The notes under the pieces were generated by a model. That model was not told where the DNA came from. It was given only the letters and a program-made list of their open reading frames with translations, and ran no database searches. A stretch of DNA of 64,000 bases from Isoetes taiwanensis (lineage: Eukaryota; Streptophyta; Lycopodiopsida; Isoetales; Isoetaceae): the NCBI GenBank assembly GCA_021234155.1, contig JAJEKV010000001.1, positions 16,563,491 to 16,627,490 of the forward strand, given 5' to 3'. Below, piece by piece: positions 1 to 12,300 of the stretch. How positions within the stretch are numbered: the first letter of the stretch is position 1; the number at the start of each line of letters is the position of its first letter. The translations under genes were made by a program, and so were the position numbers.

Positions 1-1028
1 CAGTTGGTAGGTACATGCTATTCTTCTTTGGAAGGGCAAACCTTAGCTATGCAATTGAGTTGTAAACCCAGATTGATATTTCACATTGGTAACTTTGGGA
101 TGGCTTTCTACGAAGGGTGCCAGCTAATTTATCCCACCAAGTGAAGTAAAGTGAACGATTGAATCGAGGGTCAAGGTGGTGAATGTAATGATGAATAGGA
201 CGTTGAGCCATGGGGTGAGAAGCACACCAAGGAACCAGGGACAAAAAACCCGGAGGTCATAGCCACAGTGGGCCCATTAGGTTTACACCATGCATGGATT
301 CAAAAGAGAGGCAATATAATGTGGAGAGGGTTCCAGTGTTCTTGGTAGTATACCCACAGGGCGACCATGGAATAAAGGGTTCAATCTCGAACACAACATC
401 TAGCATGCTACCATACGCGGTACTGAACACGGTTATCTCCCTTAGTAGTAAGGATGGTGCTGGTGAATCTCTAGCATATGCAGCCCACACTTATGGAGCA
501 AAAAGTGTGCAACCAAAAAAGAAGTAGTCATGAGAACCATGATGGTCCATGTGAAGAGAAAGCTGCCAAGAATGTCGAGCCGAACTTGGAGTGCCTGGAT
601 GAATCGGTCTCTGCAAGGAGAAAGGTGGCTCGTAAATAGATAGATAGATAGATAGATAGATGAATAAACATACATAGACGAAATAAAAAAAACATAGGGT
701 ACACTCCACACTAAGGAAATGTGGGGGTTAGAAAAGAGAGCCACCAGCCAATCCTAAAATGTAAAATGAGTTCATACCTTCCAAGGAAGATACCAGCTGC
801 TATATAGGTATGTTAGGGCAAAGCAACAGCCCAGAAGCTTTCCTTCTGGTAATTCACCATGGTAGCTTGGATGGATGGAGCAAGTCTGGAGATATGGGGA
901 GCCTTTGGGTGCAAATGGAGCAGGAAATGGTGCCACAACCCATGGTTGCATGCTGGGCCACAAACAGCAAAGCCGCCCACAACCCGGCGCCTGCACGCAC
1001 TGCAGAATGCAAAGCTTAAAAGCTCCAT
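1..1028 (-). pseudogene. Sterol-desaturase/C4-methylsterol-oxidase-like copy A, decayed
   Basis: This is the third and most damaged member of the tandem family. Aligned by eye to copy B, exon 2 runs 610 to about 47 and exon 1 runs 1028 to 778. The 167-bp intron keeps the GT donor (776-777) and the AG acceptor just before 610. The C-terminal part still reads the His-box stretch HHYIHHLDPRFN in the frame spanning 47-244. The middle is split over three frames by small indels: the GHCGYDLP region and the first His boxes are no longer in one frame. The homology continues to base 1, so the 3' end may run beyond the window. Either a pseudogene or a functional copy corrupted by consensus errors; indels beside homopolymers keep the second option open. 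Confidence 0.8.
637..660. repeat. TAGA microsatellite in intron of copy A
   Basis: Six uninterrupted TAGA units. The same position in copy B carries twelve units, and copy C has none. The array lies inside the predicted intron. Confidence 0.9.
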
Positions 1029-1122
1029 TCCGGTTGTGGGCGCACAGATGGTGCCTTCTCCGGCCTCTGCTCAGCAATACCAACAACAATGAAGCTGTTG
1101 GTGCTAAAATAATCAGAAGTTA

Positions 1123-1184
1123 TTAGAGGATAGCCATTCCATTGAGGATTCTATGGGATGAAATGAGATTCAAATTTCCTCTAA
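1123..1184 (-). mobile_element. Terminal fragment of the MITE found whole at 62.6 kb
   Basis: The 62 bases begin TTAGAGGA and end TCCTCTAA. Their reverse complement closely follows the left end of the element at 62637-63191, including the CTCATTTCATCCCATAGAAT-like stretch. Only one end is recognisable here, so this is a truncated or internally deleted copy in opposite orientation. Confidence 0.55.
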
Positions 1185-1186
1185 TG

Positions 1187-2556
1187 TATAAGGTGATTCT
1201 ATTACGTGGGGAAATTGAATTAAATGGACTCCCGGTGACTTCAAAGACGGGGTGGGAATTATTAGCAGTTGTCACATTCAGATATACCATTAAAAGGCAC
1301 CTCATAATGAATAAATATGCATGATATTCCAGAATACTGAACTGCTTATAACCTGCTGTTAGATATGAATGCAAACTTGAGAGAACTAATTAAAAATCTG
1401 GGAGCATAACCGGTGATGGATTTCAGAACTTGAGTCAGAAGCTTAGAAATTAAGGATTTACTTCCTTTTAATATTGCAGAATTTCCTTATTTGGAGATCA
1501 TGTTATTGTCAGTTCTGATTGCTATTTCCATTGGAGCCAGAAGGTCGTTGTTCTTCCCGATTGCCATTCTCGCTGGAGCCGTTAGTCCTAGTTCGGATGT
1601 ATAGTGCTACGTTGCTTGTTGATTTCGTGAGTTTAACATCACCGGGTATCGTGCCCTATATCCAAAACTCAGCCAAATCTCTTGGGCTTCCTCGCTCTGC
1701 TTTTCCATGGACCAATCTAGACTCATTATATTTTTCTGAGGCCTTTATGGCTTGCTACATTTATTATAGTATTTATCTTTTCGCACTTCCCTTCTAATTG
1801 GCTTTCTCGATTCTTTCCTATAAACCACATAGCTTTAATTCTTCTTATTCCAGCTTTGATGGCTTAACCTTTGAGTTCCCGCGGAGCTCGACTAGAAGGA
1901 AAATGGCGTGCCGCTATCGCTTTTAAATTGGTACAGAATGGATGGAAAGGGCTAAATCCGAGCAAATGCATTGAAATAAACGATGATCATAGATCTGTAA
2001 ATAGATAAAAGAGGATTTTTAGAGCAAGTAACAAAGGATTTTTGAGAATGTAAAGGTAGGCTCAGAGGGTAGTCCCTCAAGTACTAAAGGAGCAATGAGT
2101 CACCTTTCCAATCCATTAAATCTCAGATTTGTGCAAGGAACTGGAAGGCGATGTTAGTGAATAAGGAAATCGTGGAAGGGCATGCCGTTGGGAAAACTGC
2201 ATTTATAGCAAGAAGCCATCCACTTTGTAATCGAAGGGCTTGGCATGACCAAAGCATGGCCTTCTTTCTCAACCGACCCAACGCCTAACGCTGTTTCGTA
2301 CTTAAGCAATCGACTGCATTCTGTTGCTCGCTATGAAAGCATGATTCTCAAATTTTATCCTAAATAAATTGATAAATTAAGCAGTTTAATTCGCTCTTTG
2401 CTGTTTCACCCAACAACCGGTCATAATTCAAAGCAGAAAACTACCGGACATATCCCTCGAATTTAAGGCCGGATTTTGCATCCAGAACATTTATTTATGT
2501 GGGTCATAGGCTGAAATTTGTTTTGCATTACGCCAATTGAAAGTAAGTTCGAGTTG
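1187..2556. other. Unassigned spacer between copy A and the LTR element
   Basis: No ORF with recognisable protein features and no repeat shared with the rest of the window was seen. The 92-codon plus-strand ORF at 1519-1797 has no domain that I recognise. Confidence 0.4.
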
Positions 2557-2561
2557 CTTCT

Positions 2562-4083
2562 TGTGACGTTCCAACATAATATAATACTGACACGATATTA
2601 TATCGCTTATCGCCACTCCGCATACGTCACTTCTGGATGACATGTACTTTATGACGATAGGGTTGCACGAAGGCGGAGCAACCTAGGGGGCAACATTATA
2701 TAAAACATACAATTAATAACCCCATGGACTGATTGCCAAACGGCTAAATCCCATTTCCAATGGCTAATTTAATCCTAACCCTAAGTGGGTTTCGAAAGGG
2801 CTTTCCCCTTAAACTCCCAAACCTTTCTCTTTGCATTTTAGGGTTTTTTTCCGTAGAGCTCCTTCGAAGTTCGTGGTTCTCTTCTGAACCATTTCGCCAA
2901 GTATGGATCTCAATCCGCATTGCCGAAGCCCGGAAATGGACGGCACAACAGATTATCGACAGTACGATTCTCAAAGAAGATCAGATACGGACTTTCCCAG
3001 GGTCACCGATGGGTCAAGGAAGGTGTATCTAGTTGTTCTCATAGTAAAGCCGCCTTTTGGGCAGCGGCAATAGCTGGTTTAGTATATTAGATCGAACTCG
3101 AGGAGGGGCCTTTAGATCCCTGTGATCATAAGCTCCTAACTACGAACCTAACTCTGTTGTTTGTGCAGGATAGATTGGGATGACATTCTATTTCGGGCCT
3201 GCGGATGTATGTATTTCACCAGTGATTCCATGCATTGGGAAGGGGAGACCCAAAAGCTGTAGCGATGATCCTGTAGCACCACTAGTTCCCACTTATATGT
3301 GCCCACAGAACCCGCCGGTTGTGTGTAGAAGCTGGCTGGTGGGCCGGTTGATAGGCGAGGAACTTGTCTCATCACTCGACCGACCCTCCGCAGTAAGGCC
3401 TCCACCGGGGTCTCGGGCCAGGGGCCTAATGGCTTGTCACCGCAAGGTGAGCAAGGCATGAGCTCCCACACTGCGGGAGAAGGAATATGACCTTCCGTTG
3501 AGTCTATGCCGACAAGGGCAGTACCCTCTAGCCAAAGGAGAGCATGGATGCTCTGAAACCCCTTCCCCGCCTTACCTGGCCGGGAGAGGTAACCTGAAGT
3601 TCTCCGCTATTCACTCCGGACAAAAGTTACTAAGTCCCAACACTTTCACTTACCGCAGCAGTAAATGGAGGGCGATTTATGGACTACCCTAGTTTATGTA
3701 GCTCTATGCCACCAAAATCCATTGCCATGGAATTCCCCGGCTCAAGAATGAACTCCGGAGACTCCTAGCCATCACCATCCCCGGAGTCCGAGCCTCGGTA
3801 GGATCTCCTCTGTTATTTACATTATGTGATGGTGAGTTTCTAAGTATTGCTATCCTCGATGTTGTATTGTGCATTCAATTCTATAGTACTTGTATTTGTT
3901 TAACAAGTTATTGTGCTCAATGCTTGTTTTATTCATGATAGGGTCGAATTCGATGGAAGACTAGGTGAATGACACATCCATTCTTCCCTTTACCGTTCAT
4001 CCTATGTGATGGAGTCAGTGACGGTCCCGCAAGCCTGGGGAATGCTCCTTCAATAATAATGTATCGCATGAGTAGGATTTACA
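2562..4083 (+). repeat. 5' LTR
   Basis: Starts TGTGACGTTCCAACATAATA, matching the 3' LTR start. Shared blocks follow in the same order, for example the ATTAATAACCCCATGGAC, GGGCTTTCCCCTTAAA and GAATGACACATCCATTCTTC stretches. Its end is eroded: GAGTAGGATTTACA stands where the 3' LTR has GAGTAGGGGACGTCACA, so the right boundary is placed at the CA of 4082-4083. The TATAAAAG of the 3' LTR is TTCGAAAG here. It differs from its partner by many small indels. Confidence 0.85.
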
Positions 4084-4103
4084 ATGGTGATGATTCAGAC
4101 CAG
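4084..4103 (+). promoter_or_regulatory. Possible primer-binding site (tRNA-iMet type), degenerate
   Basis: Directly after the 5' LTR the sequence reads ATGGTGATGATTCAGACCAG. It can be laid on the usual plant TGGTATCAGAGCCA only by allowing a four-base insertion and other changes. The position is right but the match is weak. Confidence 0.3.
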
Positions 4104-4975
4104 ACTGTTGTCCACCATTTTTCAGGGATAGGACTTCCAGCAATCATGAATCCCCAAAACTGGGCAATTTTTCCAATTACAAAAAAGAATAGGTTGAATG
4201 CTACATATGATAAGGTCGGTAAAACTCCAACCTAAAATGCTGTAAGAGAGACTTTCAGAGCCTGGTGACCATACCTCTATTTGCAAACCCATCTGGACCA
4301 TGACTCAGTGGAGGGTGGACCCATGCTGACCTAGTTAGATGTATAATTTTAGCTTCAAACTAATGGTGCAGCTTCAAATTTTATCTCCTAGATTCTAGCT
4401 AGTTTTGCATAATATAACATCGGCTGAAAACCCCTTTAGCCCTGAAAATTGGACCCCAAAAGAGGTGACTTTAATAGAGTGCCCACTCAACCTCGAGCCT
4501 GCAAAACCAATTGACCTCGCGCACCGCAGGTGAGTGGTCAAAACTTGAACCTTCAGACCGAGTTATACAACCCAAAATCGCCTAAATTGCTGCTAGGACC
4601 ATTAAAGAGTCTAGAACTCCATTAATCTCAAATTAGGCTAAGCATATTATAATCCCTCAAAATGACCAAAATAGGTCAAACTCCTAAATTCGCCTCCAAA
4701 CTACAGCCTTTATTTAGAAATAGAAGCAATAGTTTTAAGTACAAGGCCAGAGCCACGTATGGGCAAGGAAAGAAATTTCTTTGAAGACATTTTGAAGACC
4801 CAAAGACCCAAGAGAGGAAGCACTGGCGGCAAACACTCCTACAAACTGGCGGATAGCAACCACTCATCGAATAATCTTCAATGAATGAAGACATACGCTT
4901 AATCATCCGTGATAAAGAACCTTTCCTTTCACTATCAAGAACTCTGTGTGCAACATCCACGAGCTCAAAGGTAAA
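4104..4975. other. Internal leader of the LTR element, no coding signal
   Basis: Non-coding in appearance. It resembles the stretch after the CACTA element (8355-9236), with phrases such as 'gtgagtggtc'. Together they look like one leader interrupted by the CACTA insertion. Confidence 0.45.
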
Positions 4976-5407
4976 CACTACAAGAGAATGCCCCCGCTAG
5001 ACGCCGTGAAATCAGTTGGGCGGTCTGCTGTGATTTTAACATAGCAGATACGTAATGACGAATCGGCTACTGAGGACCTGATGAAATCATTTATGTATAT
5101 CCCACGAGTAGCCCCGATGCAAAATTTTCTGACTATTAGTCCCATTTTAAAACATCGCAATGCTTGACGACAACCGACTAAAGGTCCGACGGTTAAGCTA
5201 TTGACTATTAGTATCCCCGATTGCGGAAAGTCTGACGTGACAGATCGGGATTATTAACTGACTATTTTAACGCCGCATTAACAAATAGTCAAAGATATTC
5301 GCCGAGTATTAGTCAATTGATTCATTACATTTCTATGTTCTTCTTGAATCATTCCTAATCAAGCTTGGCTTGTATGTTTGAGTTTGAATCATTAGCACTT
5401 TAATGGC

Positions 5408-5743
5408 ATGCATGAAACACAACAACTTTTACGCCAAGGAACCAATGAGAAGCACAAAACACTTCCTCCACTGCATTTTCCCTTTGAGGCCTTGAATCTG
5501 AAGCGGCTAGGAGATACTGTTAAAGTGCACTTAGGACATTGCACTTTAAAACAAAAATTTTGGGCTGCTATGGGAATTAGCAATAAGAATTATAACCAGG
5601 ATGCAACACTTCAAGAGGCGGTACTAGTCATGGCTGAGAAAAGTAGTATTAGTCATGGCATGAGGGGATGCACACTCGAAGGCCTACATGTTCCACCTCA
5701 TAGGTGGCTACCTAGACCTAGCGGGGTGATATGTAGCAAGTAG
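5408..5743 (+). CDS. Uncharacterised 111-codon ORF inside the CACTA element
   Basis: Longest plus-strand ORF within the element. The translation starts MHETQQLL and has no domain known to me. No splice or promoter signal was clear. It could be a remnant of a transposon protein, a captured host fragment or chance. It lies next to the left subterminal zone. Confidence 0.2.
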   Translation: MHETQQLLRQGTNEKHKTLPPLHFPFEALNLKRLGDTVKVHLGHCTLKQKFWAAMGISNKNYNQDATLQEAVLVMAEKSSISHGMRGCTLEGLHVPPHRWLPRPSGVICSK

Positions 5744-6051
5744 ACATTGTATATTACATTTATTTGTTAAGACGAACCGGGGATTTAAGATTTACCGGAA
5801 TTCTGATAAAAGCATCTTTTGGATCATGATAGTTGGTACGGTGAATATGCTTGAGCCGCATTGACCTGGATGACCAATAGACAAGTGGGGACTATATTGA
5901 CCCTATAAATTTTAATCATATAGTTCAATTTGGTCTATGGTTCAATTTGGCTGCATTTACAGAAATACAAAGTTAAAAATATAAGGGCCTAGGTTTAAGG
6001 TCAATGGCGGCAAGATTCCGGGTAAGGACTTGAAATTAAATTTAAATTTAA

Positions 6052-6540
6052 CTATGTTGAACTATATTGGAAATTCGTAACTTGCTTACATTGCATTTTA
6101 TGTCTTTGAAAAAAAATGCCCAGAGGGCAAAACTTTTTAGGCATGTTGCCCGCTAGTCTGCATCGCCACTTGATGATGAGTTTATCAAAATAAGCAGATG
6201 TCCGATTCGTTAACTGGGGTTGGCTGATCTGGTCGCACATATTGGTTTGCATGGATCCATCAGGAACATCACTGCAAACTTCATTTTGCAAGGTATAGAA
6301 GCTTCGTGAGCTTATTTATTGATCCACCCATTCCCAAACTGAAACCCCATCAATCATGCAAAATGCGGGCTTAAAGCAGTCCAGCTCGTGCCTTGGCACA
6401 CCGAATCCAGTGGCCTTTGGGTCGGGAGTTGTGCGGAATAGGTAACGAATAAGTAATAAGTTAGAAAGCGTATAGGGAGCTGCCACTATTTTCCTACATT
6501 CCGGCTTAACACATTTGTATGGCCTATTTGCGTGAAACAC
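6052..6540 (-). other. Two exon-like minus-strand ORFs in the CACTA interior (possible captured gene fragment)
   Basis: Minus-strand ORFs at 6316-6540 and 6052-6291 are compositionally protein-like, with Cys, Trp and Pro spread through otherwise mixed sequence (for example GFGVPRHELDCFKPAF). They are 24 bases apart in the direction of reading. I do not recognise the protein. CACTA elements are known to carry host gene pieces, so capture is a reasonable but unproven reading. Confidence 0.25.
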
Positions 6541-8354
6541 GATTGCCGGTGTGTATGTATGATGGTTTGTAACGGCCTTGCAAGGCTCTCAAAGCTTTGT
6601 AAGGTTTACTTTGTAAGGTCCTGCATTCACAACTTCAAGGGATCATAATGATGCATGGAGGAACCAAGTCTCAGGGGAAGTTAGGGTAGTAAAGTTTGGA
6701 CCTTGCCTAGTTAGAAACATCCGCCAACTTTTTAGCTAAATTATGGCTGCATATATGCAAAGAAGATCCCCCAATCATTCGTATTGTGAATAATAATGTC
6801 ATATTTGTATCTTTTGCATTTGTGCTCTGGTCACTTTCCTGAGTTGGGCACCATAGGCTTCCTCGGGGTATCATTTATAGCCGCTGGTGCTGCTTCCATT
6901 TTCCAGATATTTGCAGGTTAACCTTTTGCTAACCCACAAGAGTGGCCCCGTTGAACGCATATGCCATTTCCGATGGAAGCCCTCACCGGGTAAAGCCCTT
7001 GCTTTGGTATTCTTTTTTCCATGCTGATTCCCAAAAAGAGAATCTATTTTCTCAAATTTTGAGATTGCCAGAATAGGTTCTAGCTAATTCGAGGTCAAAC
7101 ATTTCAGCCATGATGCATGGCCAAATGCGTGTCCTAAGCTCTTCTGAAAACAAGGCGAAGACAAAAAACAAGTTGTGGTTCTTCTTCCGCCATTATTATC
7201 TACATTATTTGAGAAGTCAAGTAAAAATGCATGCATGAGCAGGAAATAGTGCCTGTGAAAGACAAAACTTGCATCTATCCCACCACAGCCGTATTGTTTT
7301 GAACCATAGTATGCAAGAAAGCTTATCTACATTCTTTGAAAAGTCCCCGCTTTATTTTCCATGACAACAATGCATCTTCCAATTGCCTCTACCACCATCG
7401 AATCCTTCTAATTAGGAGAAGGCAGTGTCTCGTGACTTCAAGAATCCGTAGTAATTTAAACCCGACTAATAACAAATGCTGCCATTCATCCACCTGCGAC
7501 TAGTAGTACCATGTAAAAGAGCAACTACAAAAACAAGGTGCATCCCCTTGCCATGACTTTCGCTCCAACGAATTGAGGTTTGGTTGTGCACCTTGAAGTC
7601 TGTTACTCTGTCGCTTGAGTATTGCATTTGGAAAGCTTTTTATCCATTTCTACATGGAGTGATGACTTGCATTAATTTTTTATAAGCTGCTATCGTGGAA
7701 GAACTCTTAGAAGTAGGAGGGACGTTGATATTCCGGATTTCTCCGGGAAGCCATATTTGCTTAGAGATAACCCCCTACCGTGAAATGTTTCGCTCACAGC
7801 AATGGGACTCTAGAATGCAAATTTCAGAGCGAGGGTCGTTATTTTCGTTGCCATGTGCGTTAGACAAGCAGAATCTCACAAGATCTTCAATCAATTTTGT
7901 TGTATAATTTGTAATGAAGTTTTATACCAAGCTAAATATCAGACCAAACTCGCTTTGTAAATAAACATCACACATTATTTCTATATTTGGTCCAAATACA
8001 CCACTACTATCCCTCTAATGTGCTGACCAATATCCCCCACTGAATGACCCGAATTACGGACCCGCTTTTAATATGCTGACTAATATGTCATCAATTCAGC
8101 CACCCATTATGCTCACCTAATATGATGACGATTCTCCGACTTAATTTTCCGACTTATTTATCCGACGAAGCACCTCGACGATGATCTCGATGATCCGACA
8201 ACACGATTCACCCGACGACTTCATCCACGCAACAATCGTTATAATAATATGAGTTAATCGTCGTCGAAACGCCACCAAATTCCGAAGTTGTCCGACGTGG
8301 AAGGTTTTCATCACGATTTACCCCGACGCTTCCAGCGTGCATCCTCTTGTAGTG

Positions 8355-9236
8355 AAAGAAGATTGCTATTTATTGTAAATATAAATTTACGTTTTGATCA
8401 TGTTAATGTGTTAATTCTGTAAGTAGAATGTGCTACTAATTTCGGCAGCTTGAATTAATAAAGTTGGAGCAAAACTCGCTTTTGGCCCCTACTCACAGAG
8501 TTCTAAACCTAGGATTATATTCCTAACCTTCGCACAAGACCGTGAGTGGTCGAGCACCGAAGTTTGTGCCAAAATCCTGTCCAAATGCAAAGTAGTGCTA
8601 ATACAACTATCCGACTCACCACCATAATTAGTAGGAAACCCAGTTTGTAGAAATTGCCTGCACCCCTAACTCACATGGAGCCCCACCTTTCCAGAAAGTT
8701 CTGTACGCACTACCCGGGTTTAAACCAATTCGACCAAGGTGATCGTAAAAAATTCGCAATTCCAACCGGGGCCAAAACTTATCCAATGAAGTATAAGGGC
8801 TCAATCCAACCTATCTCGACGATGATGCGGATTTCACCCTTAGCTTGCATTGTTTGGCATCATCCCCACCCCAACAGGTCCCCCACCTCAGTGCTCGTGC
8901 CACTTAGGATCATATTCCTAATCGCCACAAGACCGTGTGAGTGGTCACAACCAAATTGCCCCAATTTGTCCACACACACTTTCCCAAATTAGATAGAATT
9001 TGTTTCAAAATAGGATCCTTAGAATGCACTTTTAGCTTGATTAGCTTGTCTTGTGCTTAGCAATACCTTAGAACCTAGATTTTCCTTTATCCAAATTTTT
9101 CTAAAATTAGGGTTTTTGCCTATAAGTAGACCGTTAACTTCATTTGCGTCCTACACTTTGCTCCTCGGCCCAAGTTTATTTTTAGCTCCTAGAGGGCGCC
9201 CCTTCATCCGCTTGATATCTCCAAAGAGCTCTAGCA
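8355..9236. other. LTR-element leader continued, with an internal direct repeat
   Basis: A block around 8509-8551 (TAGGATTATATTCCTAA ... GTGAGTGGTC) recurs with changes around 8902-8946. No convincing ORF. This is the right half of the leader split by the CACTA insertion. Confidence 0.4.
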
Positions 9237-12200
9237 TCATGGCAACCATCAATGCTATTCCCCATTTTACCAGACATGATGGTGAGTTCCATGCAAAGAT
9301 AGGTCCTTCTCTAGTAGAACTTCCCTTGCATAGATACTTTAGACAGCCTTAAGATAGACAAATACCTAGAAAATAATGCCACGCTGTCTAAATTATATGT
9401 CCCAGAGTCAGCAATTTTTCTATTCATAGAGCCCAAACCCAGATAGAGAGCCATCTGCCCAACCCCTAGAGCTCGAAAGCCCGCGGCCATGGCAGCAGGT
9501 GAAGAAGAGCAGATGCTCGAAAGTACGAGGAGGCAAAGCAGAGGAAGATGAAGGACGGGTCGGCAGAGAGGACATCGCTGACGCCGAATCCAAGACAAGA
9601 AAGGCAAATACGAGCAGAACTCAAAGTTTTGAAGAGGGGCAAGAACCACGCAGATAACTCTAATTCACTTGGGCTAGCCATCACAAGCTTAACCCCTGTG
9701 AATCATCATCAATGAACCGCATTCTAGCCCCAGAGATGACATCAAGAACCCCCTCCCCCGTGAGGATTGGGCTACGATAAACGAAGCTCCGCATGATCTC
9801 CCTTTACGGCCAACAACCTGACTCCTCAATATGACTTCATCCACTGTGAAATGCAGAGAATTTCACATCAAAGATAAGAGGAGTCTGGGCATGCGCCGGA
9901 GCAACATCGACGGACATAGAAGCTACACCGCAAGATCGCATGATGGCACAAATGAGTTACCCACGAGGAGTTCATAGAGTTCCAATGACACCGGATGGAA
10001 ATCGAGGGAAAACAACGCGCGCTCCCCTACTCAAAGACTCCTACGCAGCGCCACCAATGATAGAGGGCAAGATCAACGCAATACCTCCTAAGTTCAAGGT
10101 TTGGCATACTCATGGAGATGATAGCATTACCAAAGGACAAATAACCCTAAGACATAGGGCTGCAATCAGAACCACAGAGGAGGCGGGAGGCAGAGCACGA
10201 CAAATGACGGTAAGGAGCCCAGCTAAATAAACTAATCACTCAAACGCAACTCAAAAAAGAGAGTGATGGTGATGTGCAATGGAGATGACAACAATTGCAT
10301 AGGATTAGGCATCCACAACGGCGATTCAAAGACATGCAACAATGCCCGACCGCAATAAACAAAGATCGTGATTCAAGCGAAATGCTAATGCGATCTCCAA
10401 ACGACAATCCACATGACAGTAAACACATTAAGGAGGAGCATTTTTCAACTCAAGGGTTCACATCGAGCAACGCTCAAGGCTACTTGGGATAACGACTCAA
10501 ATCACACACGGTCAACTTACCACAACACCTCAAGGAACCCCTGAGTCAAGTAGAACAAGGAAGATGCAAAGAAACCCTAAGAATCAAACGCGATTGAGGA
10601 GGGAGGAAAATCCCAAAGAAGTATACACTAAGCATATGCTTTCTCTAAATTAGAAAAGTGGATGAATTAAAATCCCAAGATAATTATATATATGTCTATC
10701 ATAAATATGGGAGCTAACACATAGTACAAAAATTAGGATCATGTTTTAGGGTTTAGTGTTTCAGATCAAGAAACCCATCGCTTCTAACGCCAAAGGATGG
10801 AAGTAAAGAACCACATGTATAGCTAAGAGCAAGTGCTCAAATGGAAGAGCAAATATAGGAGAGAGACGAATTGTGAGCTCGCCAAGCTTCAACTCCGCAC
10901 TTCGAGAAGCTCCCTCGCGTAGAAGATCGATCGTCCAAAGACAATGTCAAGATGAGATAACGTCACCATGTCAAGATCTCTAGCGCCGCACCATCTAGGG
11001 TTTTGCACGAATACACTTCTGGATGCAACTCTCTACCTCTTGTAGCAAAGAAAGAACACTAACGAGGAAAGTGTCCTCAACAAAACAGAAGGAGGAAACA
11101 ACACATCTTCGTAAACTACGACAACGACTCAGCCAATAATAGACGCCGAGGAATTCCTTGAACAACTCGACATCAACGAGCCAACTAAGAAGGCAACCTT
11201 CTGACCATAATTTACCTTGTATGGTGATGTTTGTAACATGCACACCAAATGGAGATACACCTTAAGAAAGGCCACAACAATGGGTTATGTCTATGCTCAT
11301 TCAACAACTAGGTGATGGCTTCGGCCAAATTACTCCTACCAACAATTAGAAGACAAGAAGCCCAACTTATCTCCTAACACGAGGGACCTCAACGCCCAAG
11401 ATAGAAGCATTCACACCTTTAACGACAAGGACAAAGAACCAAAGCACCTTCGACAAAAAGAGAGTTCAAGACATTAGCCGGGCTATTCAAGGACACGAAA
11501 GCAGGTCTAGGGCGTAAAGTACTTCAACTCAAGGGTCAATCCACGCAGATATAAGAGTACATCATCCCCGACGACAAACCAATCATGGAGAAGAGTCATG
11601 AGGCTTTACCGCCAGAAGATGCACATGTATTGAGGGACAATGGCCATAAACCGTAAGACTAAGGAGTGCTAGTACTTCCACAAGCTCCTTAGATGCAACA
11701 TGAGGTCCAAAACTGTGGAGCCGATCAAGCAACTAGAAGGCAAAGATAGCAACGAAGATCGATAACGCCTAAGCCATCACATTGAGGAGATCAAACAGTA
11801 ATGCATGAGAAGCTCATGGAGAAGCTTAATAGGAGAACCGAGCCAAAGAATCGGCGAATCAGCTAGAACCTCACAAAGCCGCTAATAACCGCATGCAACT
11901 TCGCGAACCCAAGGATCGACAATTCAAAGGCAACCGATGAAGAGAACAACTCCTTAATTACGAAGTTTAGCCAAAGGGATTGTGCACAACTTCAAGAGGC
12001 TCCAAAGATCTTCGACATTGTGAAGGGGAAGCAATATTGCCCAAGAACAACATTAAGAAGTAGACCGAACGTCAAGCATCAACGACCATCACATCCTTAG
12101 TTAGCATGTGAAGCGTAAGTTGTGCCGCAGCCCAAGCGCACATTGGAGAGCCAAAAATATCAAAGAGTCTACCAATCGAAAGCACGAGCCGACATACAAA

Positions 12201-12300
12201 TAGGAGGATATAGATCTTCAACACCAGCGCACTAGGAGGAACATCGAACAACAACGCCATGGAGTACGCGTGTGCACCTCGAGGGAGACACCATTGATCC
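9237..12300 (+). other. A-rich, T-poor internal region of the LTR element, possible gag remnant
   Basis: The plus strand becomes visibly rich in A and poor in T from about 9.7 to 12.3 kb, a skew often seen on the coding strand of retroelements. An ATG at 9240 opens MATINAIPHFTRHDG. Around 9520-9700 a plus frame reads a charged, coiled-coil-like stretch (KYEEAKQRKMKDG ...), and 9940-10230 is a 96-codon ORF (MMAQMSYPRGVHR ...). Frames change repeatedly. No CCHC zinc knuckle or pol motif was found. I regard it as a decayed structural-protein region at best. Confidence 0.3.

Larger units (their letters stand above)
4976..8354. mobile_element. Non-autonomous CACTA (En/Spm-type) transposon, 3.4 kb
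   Basis: The left end is CACTACAAGAGAATGC (4976-4991). The right end is the inverted partner GCATCCTCTTGTAGTG (8339-8354). Both flanks carry AAA (4973-4975 and 8355-8357), the 3-bp duplication typical of CACTA insertions. Subterminal zones of about 300 bp at each end are rich in CCGAC/GTCGG-type words (around 5010-5290 and 8090-8330), as expected for transposase-binding arrays of this superfamily. No transposase (TNPD/TNPA) domain was recognised inside, so mobility would depend on an autonomous partner. It sits inside the LTR element and is therefore younger than it. Confidence 0.92.

Noticed and set aside
1519-1797. 92-codon plus-strand ORF
   Set aside because: No recognisable domain, promoter or splice support; composition close to the spacer.
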